Source of the DNA: Bacteroidota bacterium | GTDB taxonomy: Bacteria > Bacteroidota > Bacteroidia > Flavobacteriales > Weeksellaceae | Length of the DNA: 5,333 bases | Assembly (NCBI GenBank): GCA_023433225.1 | Contig: JAEZDQ010000168.1 | Span: 1-5,333, forward strand | Reading direction: 5' to 3' | Shown: one piece after another, positions 1 through 5,333 of the stretch | Position numbering within the stretch: position 1 is the first letter of the stretch | Layout of the letters: every line of letters starts with the position of its first letter | Notes under the pieces: generated by a model | Told to the model about the DNA's origin: nothing | What the model saw: the letters and a program-made list of their open reading frames with translations, nothing else | Database searches by the model: none | Translations under genes and position numbers: made by a program

Positions 1-2
1 CC

Positions 3-1016
3 ACAGCCCTGATGACCGCCATCAGAAGCTTAGGCATCGGAGCCGGTGACGAAATCATCATCCCCACTTTTACCTTTGTCGCCAGTTTTGAAGCAATCCT
101 TTTCACAGGAGCCATTCCCGTTTTGGCAGACGTAGATGAAACCCTGACCCTTTCTCCTGCCGCCATCCGTAAAGCCATCAGCCCCAGAACCAAAGCCATC
201 ATGCCCGTTCATATGTGCGGTTCCATGGCCGACATGAATCCGATCATGGAAATTGCCCAGACCCATAATCTCTATGTAATCGAAGATGCCTGTCAGGCAA
301 TCGGGGCGACTTACAACGGAAAATATTTAGGAACCATCGGCCAAGTAGGATGCTATTCTTTTGATTTTGTCAAAACCATTACGAGTGGCGAAGGCGGTGC
401 GGTTTTGACCAATGACAAAAATATCCATGATTTCGCGGAACGCTTTAGCGACCATGGACACGACCATATCGGTAACGACCGTGGGGCAGAAAATCACCCC
501 ATCCCCGGCTTGAATTTCAGGATTTCGGAATTGCACGCTGCAGTAGGTTTGGCACAATGGCGGAAATTGGACTCCATTTTGCAACAGCAAAGAAAAATAA
601 AATCCCAAATGAAGGAAATTTTAGCCCGGGAAGAATCCATCCGATTCCGGAAAATACCGGATCCGGATGGTGAGAATGCTTCCTTCCTTTCGATTTTTCT
701 GGAAGATGAAAATTTGGCAAGAATGACAGCCTCCGCCCTGAAAAAAAACGGAATCGGATGCGCATATTGGTACGACAACAATTGGCACTACGTCCGAAAA
801 TGGAACCATTTCAAACATTTAAAAAATGAAAAATGGCTTTACCGGGAGCAACGGGATTTACTGCCGGATTATCAAAACCAAGACTTCTCGGTTTCCGATA
901 ACATCATCCGCAAAACCATTAGCTTTCCCTTGTCATTGAATTGGACAGAACAAGAAGTGACGAAGCAAGCAGAAAAAATCCTCCAAATCATTCAAGCTCA
1001 AAAAGTAAAAATATAA
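3..1016 (+). CDS. kdnA: DegT/DnrJ/EryC1/StrS aminotransferase, KdnA-like (probable Kdo8N transaminase), 5'-truncated
   Basis: PLP-dependent sugar aminotransferase, type-I fold. The frame is open to the left edge: codons 3-11 read T-A-L before the ATG at 12, matching the end of the family's conserved SGTAAL segment, so that ATG is internal. About 60 N-terminal residues are missing, since relatives are near 390 aa. Numbered from that Met, the cofactor pocket shows EDACQAIGA (Asp92, Gln95) and SFDFVKTITSGEGGA, where Lys121 should form the Schiff base. HMCGSMA (68-74), FSDHGHDHIG (145-154), GLNFRISELHAAVG (166-179) and YWYDNNWHY (252-260) resemble KdnA as I remember it from Shewanella. KdnA, with the oxidase KdnB, makes 8-amino-8-deoxy-Kdo for the LPS inner core. 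The fold is certain. The substrate is inference, because DegT relatives act on many nucleotide sugars. The stop lies 3 bp before sixA, so co-transcription is likely. Cytoplasmic; no membrane segment is visible. Confidence 0.9.
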   Translation, partial: TALMTAIRSLGIGAGDEIIIPTFTFVASFEAILFTGAIPVLADVDETLTLSPAAIRKAISPRTKAIMPVHMCGSMADMNPIMEIAQTHNLYVIEDACQAIGATYNGKYLGTIGQVGCYSFDFVKTITSGEGGAVLTNDKNIHDFAERFSDHGHDHIGNDRGAENHPIPGLNFRISELHAAVGLAQWRKLDSILQQQRKIKSQMKEILAREESIRFRKIPDPDGENASFLSIFLEDENLARMTASALKKNGIGCAYWYDNNWHYVRKWNHFKHLKNEKWLYREQRDLLPDYQNQDFSVSDNIIRKTISFPLSLNWTEQEVTKQAEKILQIIQAQKVKI

Positions 1017-1019
1017 TCT

Positions 1020-1499
1020 ATGAAGCATTTAATACTTTTCCGTCATGCCAAAAGCAGTTGGGAACAAAATGTAAACGACAAACAACGTGATTTGCTTGAA
1101 ATCGGAGTGGAACGTACCCGGAAGTCGGCTGCTCAATTGAAAGTTGATTTACCTTTTGAACCGCAAAATTGGTTTTCGAGCCCGGCAGTCAGAGCCAGAA
1201 AAACGGCCGAAATCGCAGCGGAATATTTTACTTCTCCTTCCATTCAGTTCGATGAAGACCTTTATACTTTTTCCTTTTTCGATTTACTCAAAACCATTAA
1301 AAATTTTGACAATGGTTTTGATTCCGCCATTGTATTCGGCCATAACGAAGCATTTACGGAATTTGTGAGCCGTATGGGCAACCAATACATCAACAATTTA
1401 CCCACTTCCGGAATCGCATGGATTGAGTTCGATACGGATCAATGGAGCCTAATCGAAAAAGGCAATACGCGCTTGATCATCAGACCTAAAAATTTATAA
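1020..1499 (+). CDS. sixA: SixA-family phosphohistidine phosphatase (histidine phosphatase superfamily)
   Basis: 159 aa, the usual SixA length. It opens with LILFRHAKSSW: Arg8-His9 is the catalytic RH pair, and His9 would carry the transient phosphate. SSPAVRARKTAE (53-64) supplies the second phosphate-binding Arg (Arg58 or Arg60), and VFGHNE (105-110) the second catalytic His108. This is the minimal branch-2 histidine phosphatase core with no signal peptide, so it is probably cytoplasmic. E. coli SixA dephosphorylates phosphohistidine in ArcB and in the nitrogen phosphotransferase system. The usual RPLxxxG motif after the first strand is changed to RDLLEIG (23-29), a mild oddity. The start is the only reasonable ATG, 3 bp after the previous stop, with an A-rich leader and no Shine-Dalgarno site. 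The stop abuts the ppk1 start with no gap. A role in polyphosphate metabolism, possibly on phospho-Ppk1, is inference. The family assignment is firm; the substrate is unknown. Confidence 0.9.
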   Translation: MKHLILFRHAKSSWEQNVNDKQRDLLEIGVERTRKSAAQLKVDLPFEPQNWFSSPAVRARKTAEIAAEYFTSPSIQFDEDLYTFSFFDLLKTIKNFDNGFDSAIVFGHNEAFTEFVSRMGNQYINNLPTSGIAWIEFDTDQWSLIEKGNTRLIIRPKNL

Positions 1500-1502
1500 A
1501 TG
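1492..1502 (+). promoter_or_regulatory. sixA stop / ppk1 start junction, A/T-rich, no Shine-Dalgarno
   Basis: The sixA stop TAA (1497-1499) is followed at once by the ppk1 ATG (1500-1502). The junction lies in the 10-bp perfect palindrome ATTTATAAAT (1492-1501). No AGGAGG-like site lies upstream, and the preceding bases (CCTAAAAATTT) are A/T-rich, as is common for Bacteroidota initiation regions. The spacing suggests that ribosomes ending on sixA re-initiate on ppk1. What is seen is the spacing and base composition; coupling is inference. Confidence 0.45.
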
Positions 1503-3578
1503 GACGTTAAGTATGTAAACCGGGAGATCAGCTGGCTACGCTTCAACGCCAGGGTTTTACAAGAAGTTGCCGACCCTAATGTGCCGCTCTTGGAGCGTTT
1601 GCGTTTTTTAGGGATTTATTCCAATAATTTAGACGAATTTTATTCTGTCCGCTATTCGGCATTACTCCGTTCCATCCAGCTCAAAAGCCATGGCTACCGC
1701 AACATCATCGAGAACCAGACCGACGAACAGCTCATCGAAGAAATCAACCACATCGTGGCGATTCAAAGGGAGGAATACGACCGTTTGTACGACGAGATTT
1801 TTGAAGAACTCAAAAAAGAAAATATTTTCATCGTTGACGACCAATCGCTTTTGCCGGAGCATATCTCCTTCATCGACAATTATTTCAATTTCGAACTAAG
1901 CCATTCCATCGGCGTTTATGTCCTCAACGAATACCTCAAAGCCCCTCCCCTCCGCGATGGTGCTTTTTATTTGGCCGTGAAACTGAAAACCGCTTCCAAA
2001 GCCAAATATGCGCTGGTAGATATCCCAACTTATATCTTTCCGAGATTCTTGACATTGCCCCCGATTGGCGAGAAAAACTATGTCATTTATTTTGAGGACA
2101 TCATTCGCTATTATTTAAAAGTAATTTTTAAGATTTTTAAATTCGACAGCATTGAAGCCCATTCCGTTAAAATCACACGGGACTCCGAATTGGACATGGA
2201 CAATGACTTGGAACACAGCCTACTGGAACAAGTAGCCCTGAGTTTGGAAGGCCGCCGGAAGGGCGAACCGGTAAGGCTGGTTTACGACCGGGAAATTGCG
2301 GCCGATACCTTGGATTTTTTACTCCAGAAATTAAACATCGACGATTACGACAGCATCAATCCGGGTGGAAAATACCACAACAAGAGAGACTTGATGGATT
2401 TCCCTGATTTGGGACGAACCGACCTCAAATATGAAAAAATCAAACCTATATTGGTCCATGATTTGGAAAAACACAGGAGTTACCTGAAAGCGATTTCAGA
2501 AAAAGACCATTTGATTTATGCGCCTTACCATGACTACCTTTCCTTTTTACGCTTCATCCGCGAAATAGCCATTGACCCCAAGGTGACTAAAATCAAAATT
2601 ACGGTTTACCGGGTCGCAAAAGAATCTCAAATCATGCGTGCATTAATCAATGCCGCCCGGAACGGAAAAGATGTGACCGCTATATTGGAACTTCGCGCTC
2701 GGTTTGATGAAGAAAACAATGTAAAATGGTCTAAACGCTTACAGGAAGCGGGTGTCCGGGTAATCTTCGGTGTTCCTGGCCTGAAAGTCCATTCCAAAAT
2801 CGGGTACGTTGAAAGGTTACCGGAAGCAAAAAAAGCCTCCGAATTCGCTTTTGTCAGCACCGGAAATTTCCATGCGGGGACTGCAAAAACCTATTCCGAT
2901 TATACCCTCTTGACTTCCGACCCCGAAATTACCGGGGAAATAAAACAGGTTTTCAGTTTTTTCGAAGCCAATTACAAAGTCCATAATTACAAACATTTAC
3001 TGCTTTCGCCTTTGCATACCAGAAAAAAGTTCATCAAATTCATCAAACAGGAAATTAAAAACCACCGCAAAGGATTACCTTCCGGAATCAATTTGAAACT
3101 CAATAGTTTGAGCGACAAAGAAATCATCGATTTATTGTACGAAGCTTCCCAACAAGGTGTAAAAATCAGAATGGTAGTTCGCGGGATTCATTGTCTGATT
3201 CCCGGTATTGAAGGGCTTTCGGAAAATATTGAATCGGTGAGCGTCGTCGATAAGTTTTTGGAGCATCCGCGGATTTATTGGTTCAAGAATGCGGGCGAGG
3301 ACCGTATATTTATTTCTTCCGCCGATATCATGGAACGCAGTCTGGATTACCGTGTGGAAGTAGCCTGTCCGGTTTATGATAAAGATTTAAAACAAATCCT
3401 GATGGACACTTTTGACTTGAGTTTCAACGATAATTTCAAAGCGAGAATCCATGATGCGGACTTGAGCATGGAATACAGGGCACCTCAAGAACCTTCTATC
3501 CGCTCTCAATTTGCGACCTACGATTATTTAAATAATTTAAACCGAATAGATGAAAATAAGGAAGTTAGCCGCCATTGA
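1500..3578 (+). CDS. ppk1: Polyphosphate kinase 1 (Ppk1)
   Basis: 692 aa, full length for Ppk1 (E. coli 688). It reversibly moves the ATP gamma-phosphate onto inorganic polyphosphate. The N domain (about 1-100) has REISWLRFNARVLQE and the ATP-contacting SNNLDEFY (41-48). The head domain covers about 105-310 with the YDSINPGGKYHN segment at 283-294. The phospholipase-D-like C1 domain (about 320-500) has VYRVAKES (Arg371), ARFDEENN (Arg401) and GLKVHSKIG, where His431 is the phosphorylated histidine (E. coli His435). C2 (about 500-680) has GLPSGINLKLN, VRGIHCLIPG, VDKFLEHPR (His589, E. coli His592) and ISSADIMERSLDYRVE. E. coli His454 aligns with Phe451, and a His lies seven residues on (His458). 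The ATG directly follows the sixA stop (TAA-ATG), and the protein starts at the same place as E. coli Ppk. The 3' end overlaps ppx by 29 bp. In E. coli the enzyme is membrane-associated; no transmembrane segment is visible here. Confidence 0.97.
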   Translation: MDVKYVNREISWLRFNARVLQEVADPNVPLLERLRFLGIYSNNLDEFYSVRYSALLRSIQLKSHGYRNIIENQTDEQLIEEINHIVAIQREEYDRLYDEIFEELKKENIFIVDDQSLLPEHISFIDNYFNFELSHSIGVYVLNEYLKAPPLRDGAFYLAVKLKTASKAKYALVDIPTYIFPRFLTLPPIGEKNYVIYFEDIIRYYLKVIFKIFKFDSIEAHSVKITRDSELDMDNDLEHSLLEQVALSLEGRRKGEPVRLVYDREIAADTLDFLLQKLNIDDYDSINPGGKYHNKRDLMDFPDLGRTDLKYEKIKPILVHDLEKHRSYLKAISEKDHLIYAPYHDYLSFLRFIREIAIDPKVTKIKITVYRVAKESQIMRALINAARNGKDVTAILELRARFDEENNVKWSKRLQEAGVRVIFGVPGLKVHSKIGYVERLPEAKKASEFAFVSTGNFHAGTAKTYSDYTLLTSDPEITGEIKQVFSFFEANYKVHNYKHLLLSPLHTRKKFIKFIKQEIKNHRKGLPSGINLKLNSLSDKEIIDLLYEASQQGVKIRMVVRGIHCLIPGIEGLSENIESVSVVDKFLEHPRIYWFKNAGEDRIFISSADIMERSLDYRVEVACPVYDKDLKQILMDTFDLSFNDNFKARIHDADLSMEYRAPQEPSIRSQFATYDYLNNLNRIDENKEVSRH
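3523..3541 (+). promoter_or_regulatory. 19-base all-A/T tract with 14-bp palindrome upstream of the ppx start
   Basis: Every base from 3523 to 3541 is A or T. It contains the perfect palindrome ATTATTTAAATAAT (3523-3536) and two TTTAAA copies (3527-3532, 3536-3541). It ends 8 bp before the ppx ATG at 3550 while still encoding the Ppk1 C-terminus (YLNNL region). The likely role is an unstructured, ribosome-accessible leader for ppx in the absence of a Shine-Dalgarno site. A protein-binding site is possible. The composition may also come simply from Tyr/Leu/Asn codons. Confidence 0.3.
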
Positions 3579-4434
3579 CATTGGGTCCAATGCTGTTCGT
3601 TTATTGATTAATTATGTTTATGAGATGCCCGGCAGCCCTCCGGTGTTCAACAAAACAAGCTTAGTCCGGATGCCCATCCGTTTGGGGGAAGATGTTTTTA
3701 CCGCCAAAAATATTTCGGATAAAAATGTCGAACGCCTTTGTGATGCCATGAAAGCATTCAAATTAATGATGGACATTTACGGTGTGGAAGAATATTTGGC
3801 TTATGCAACTTCGGCCATGCGGGAAGCGGAAAACGGTAAAAAAGCGGTAAAAAAAATCGTTCAGAAAACAGGTGTCCAAATTGAAATCATCGACGGGAAC
3901 CGGGAAGCCGAACTGATTTTTGCCACCGATTTACGGGCTTTTGTACAAGATAAAAACAATTATCTCTACGTCGATGTTGGTGGCGGAAGTACGGAACTCA
4001 CCCTCATCACCCAAGGCAAAGTTTACGGCTCACACTCCTTCTCCATCGGGACCGTTCGTTTATTAGAAGGCAAAGTGGGGCAATCCACTTATCCACAAAT
4101 GAAAGAATGGATAGAAAAAAATGTAAAACCGCTGGGCGTGGATCTCATTGGTTCCGGCGGCAACATCAACCACGTCTTCAAATATTCAGGTGTTCAATTG
4201 GGAAAACCCCTGAAAGGAGCCTACCTCAGAAGCCGTTACCGCCAAATTCGCGATATGAGTTTCGACCAAAGATTGAAAGAACTCAATATGAAGCCCGACC
4301 GTGCCGATGTGGTGGAATACGCTCTGGAAATCTATACAAAGGTCATGAAATGGTCTCGGGCAAAACAAATATTTGTGCCCAAAATCGGAATTTCCGACGG
4401 GATGATACGTTATTTGTACGAACGTGTGAAATAA
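3550..4434 (+). CDS. ppx: Exopolyphosphatase, short Ppx/GppA family protein
   Basis: 294 aa, Ppx/GppA phosphatase with the ASKHA (actin/Hsp70-like) fold. It removes terminal phosphate from polyphosphate; some relatives act on pppGpp. Phosphate motif 1 is AAIDIGSNAVRLLI (7-20). TSAMREAENG lies at 87-96. GNREAELIF (116-124) carries the likely catalytic Glu119. Phosphate motif 2 is VDVGGGSTEL (141-150). IGTVRLLEG lies at 166-174 and the late glycine motif LIGSGGNINH at 199-208. The protein ends after the two ASKHA lobes. The extra C-terminal HD-like domain of long enzymes such as E. coli Ppx (about 510 aa) is absent, so this is the short two-domain form. The start is firm because strand 1 begins within six residues and the next in-frame Met is residue 26. 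The start lies inside ppk1 in the +1 frame, which suggests translational coupling. Ppx versus GppA activity cannot be settled from sequence, but the ppk1 context favours polyP. Confidence 0.94.
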   Translation: MKIRKLAAIDIGSNAVRLLINYVYEMPGSPPVFNKTSLVRMPIRLGEDVFTAKNISDKNVERLCDAMKAFKLMMDIYGVEEYLAYATSAMREAENGKKAVKKIVQKTGVQIEIIDGNREAELIFATDLRAFVQDKNNYLYVDVGGGSTELTLITQGKVYGSHSFSIGTVRLLEGKVGQSTYPQMKEWIEKNVKPLGVDLIGSGGNINHVFKYSGVQLGKPLKGAYLRSRYRQIRDMSFDQRLKELNMKPDRADVVEYALEIYTKVMKWSRAKQIFVPKIGISDGMIRYLYERVK

Positions 4435-4440
4435 GAAATT

Positions 4441-5070
4441 TTGGAAAATCCGCTGAAAATAATATTCATCCGATTGGTTTCCAAATACACCAAACAAACA
4501 AGAATTCAAGAAGATTTATGGGCGGAGATTAAAGAGCATTATTCCTCCCCCAACCGTTACTATCATACCTTGCTCCATTTGGAAAATGTATGGGTACAAT
4601 TGGATGGCATTAAACAGGAATTACAAGATATGGACAGTCTTTTATTCGCACTTTTTTACCACGATGTAATTTACCATCCTAACCGCACGGATAACGAAGA
4701 AAAAAGTGCCGAATTCGCGGAAAAAAGAATGTTGGAAATTCCGGTTCCCAGAGAAAAAACCCACCGGTGCAAAGCCCATATTTTAGCCACGAAATCCCAT
4801 TCAGAATCATCCGACAGCGACACCAATCATTTTATTGATGCCGATCTTTCCATTTTGGGACAAGAATGGGAAACCTATTCGGAATATTTCCAAAACGTCC
4901 GGAAAGAACATATAAATTTCCCGGATTTCATTTATAATCCCGGGCGCAAAAAATTATTGAAAGAATTTCTGAAAAGTCGACGGATTTTTAAAACAGAATA
5001 TTTTTACCAAAAAATCGAAAGCCAAGCCAGAGAAAACATTCAAAGAGATATCGAGTGGCTTAATCAATGA
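4441..5070 (+). CDS. HD-superfamily metal-dependent phosphohydrolase, COG4339-like
   Basis: 209 aa, resembling the family labelled predicted metal-dependent HD-superfamily phosphohydrolase (COG4339), which is often mis-titled as an NMDA-receptor subunit. Metal-binding and family motifs are RYYHTLLHLENV (39-50; His42, His46), LFYHDVIYHPNRTDNEEKSA (71-90) with the HD pair His74-Asp75, ATKSH (116-120), and FIDADLSILG (131-140). No signal peptide or membrane span is seen, so it is probably cytoplasmic. The substrate of this family is unknown to me. The start is chosen as TTG at 4441: the in-frame ppx stop lies two codons upstream, the next Met (residue 64) would remove the first histidines, and relatives carry about 35-40 residues before the YHT motif. 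A second TTG at residue 12 is possible. It shares ppx's frame and follows it by 6 bp, so it very likely belongs to the polyP operon. No C-terminal truncation is evident. Confidence 0.85.
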   Translation: MENPLKIIFIRLVSKYTKQTRIQEDLWAEIKEHYSSPNRYYHTLLHLENVWVQLDGIKQELQDMDSLLFALFYHDVIYHPNRTDNEEKSAEFAEKRMLEIPVPREKTHRCKAHILATKSHSESSDSDTNHFIDADLSILGQEWETYSEYFQNVRKEHINFPDFIYNPGRKKLLKEFLKSRRIFKTEYFYQKIESQARENIQRDIEWLNQ

Positions 5071-5092
5071 ATTTCTCCAAAAACTTAAGCCA
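5056..5092. terminator. Weak inverted repeat across the convergent gene ends, possible bidirectional terminator
   Basis: TGGCTTAA (5056-5063) and TTAAGCCA (5085-5092) are perfect 8-bp inverted repeats flanking a 21-base loop. The structure spans both stop codons: the HD-gene TGA lies in the loop and the folP TAA in the right arm. The stem has only three G/C pairs and no clear T-run follows on either strand, so this is not a standard intrinsic terminator. It may mark where convergent transcription ends, or it may be chance. Confidence 0.22.
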
Positions 5093-5333
5093 ACATTTCC
5101 CATATCCGAATCGCCTCCCCCGCTTCTTTCACATCGTGGACACGAAGAATTTTCGCACCTTTTTGCAAAGCATAAAAATTCAATAAAGCCGTTCCGTTGA
5201 GTGCTTCCGAAGGATTTACACCCAATAGGCGGGTGACCATGAATTTACGGGATACACCGACTAACAAAGGGAGTTCACCAAATCCAATCAAATCTAGATT
5301 TTTCATCAACTCATAATTCTGCTCCAGCGTTTT
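5085..5333 (-). CDS. folP: Dihydropteroate synthase, C-terminal 82 residues (5'-truncated at window edge)
   Basis: Folate biosynthesis: condenses 6-hydroxymethyl-dihydropterin diphosphate with p-aminobenzoate to give 7,8-dihydropteroate in the cytoplasm. The reverse-strand frame is open to base 5333, starting K-T-L-E-Q-N-Y-E-L, so the TTG and ATG near 5309-5304 are internal. Visible motifs are IGFGELPLLVGVSRKF (pterin/phosphate loop; the Lys corresponds to E. coli Lys221), EALNGTALLNFYAL, and the C-terminal LRVHDVKEA, whose Arg and His correspond to E. coli Arg255 and His257 in the phosphate and sulfonamide pocket. The usual SRKS reads SRKF here. The C-terminus (IWEMLA, stop TAA) is intact, and about 200 N-terminal residues lie beyond the window. 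It converges on the HD gene with 14 bp between the stops and is not part of the rightward operon. The family call is strong despite the short fragment. Confidence 0.93.
   Translation of the reverse strand, partial: KTLEQNYELMKNLDLIGFGELPLLVGVSRKFMVTRLLGVNPSEALNGTALLNFYALQKGAKILRVHDVKEAGEAIRIWEMLA

Noticed and set aside
12..14. ATG as the true start of the aminotransferase gene
   Set aside because: The frame is open to the left edge with T-A-L before it, and the protein would lack the N-terminal part shared by the family. This is an internal Met of a truncated gene.
30..818. Several minus-strand frames of 65-95 codons opposite the aminotransferase
   Set aside because: They overlap each other and a conserved gene. 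Their composition (Gly/His- or Phe/Ser-rich) is typical of antisense shadows.
1131..1156. Possible Bacteroidota -7 element (TACCTTTTG) inside sixA as an internal promoter
   Set aside because: The spacing does not match TANNTTTG exactly and no convincing -33 TTG partner was identified. The tight gene spacing argues for a single operon.
4186..4509. 107-codon minus-strand reading frame opposite the ppx end
   Set aside because: It is antisense to conserved Ppx coding sequence, with no family motif and no operon partner.
4107..4532. 141-codon plus-strand reading frame overlapping ppx and the HD gene
   Set aside because: It is a frame-shifted shadow of two well-supported genes. Its composition is rich in Arg, Lys and Pro without any recognisable domain.
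5307..5309. TTG (or the adjacent ATG) as the folP start
   Set aside because: The frame continues upstream to base 5333 with dihydropteroate-synthase-like residues (K-T-L-E-Q-N-Y-E-L), so the gene runs out of the window.
1..5333. Mobile element, CRISPR array, tRNA/rRNA or defence system
   Set aside because: No direct-repeat arrays, terminal inverted repeats, transposase motifs or tRNA-like cloverleaf were seen. Nearly all bases belong to six housekeeping-type genes.

Overview
The window looks like chromosomal DNA of a member of the Bacteroidota. This rests on the moderate, roughly mid-40s GC content (by eye), on A/T-rich leaders without a clear AGGAGG-type Shine-Dalgarno site before the starts, and on Bacteroidota-like versions of Ppk1, Ppx and FolP. 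The class within the phylum cannot be fixed from the sequence alone. There are no RNA genes, insertion sequences, CRISPR repeats or phage genes. Coding density is close to 100 percent and no stretch over 20 bases lies outside a gene, so no 300-base gap needs explaining.

Layout: five genes read rightward in what looks like one transcription unit, and one gene reads leftward into it at the right edge. (1) 3-1016, 5'-truncated: a PLP-dependent sugar aminotransferase of the DegT/DnrJ/EryC1/StrS fold, whose motifs resemble KdnA, the transaminase that makes 8-amino-3,8-dideoxy-manno-octulosonate (Kdo8N) for lipopolysaccharide. (2) 1020-1499: a SixA-type phosphohistidine phosphatase. (3) 1500-3578: polyphosphate kinase Ppk1, starting on the base after the sixA stop. 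(4) 3550-4434: a short exopolyphosphatase of the Ppx/GppA family, overlapping ppk1 by 29 bp. (5) 4441-5070: a small HD-superfamily metal-dependent phosphohydrolase (COG4339-like) with a TTG start, in the same frame as ppx and separated from it by the ppx stop plus two codons. (6) 5085-5333, minus strand, 5'-truncated: the C-terminal part of dihydropteroate synthase (FolP), converging on gene 5 with 14 bp between the stops.

The core is a polyphosphate module. Ppk1 builds polyP from ATP through a phosphohistidine intermediate and Ppx shortens polyP from the end. Two further phosphohydrolases, SixA and the HD protein, are packed against them with near-zero or negative spacing. A working idea (inference) is that SixA and the HD protein act on polyP, on phospho-Ppk1 or on a related nucleotide. 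The aminotransferase is probably an envelope (LPS inner core) gene that lies upstream, and may only be co-transcribed. The most notable observations are the sixA-ppk1 abutment, the short Ppx followed in frame by a separate HD protein, the Phe in Ppk1 where E. coli has His454, and the probable Kdo8N transaminase.
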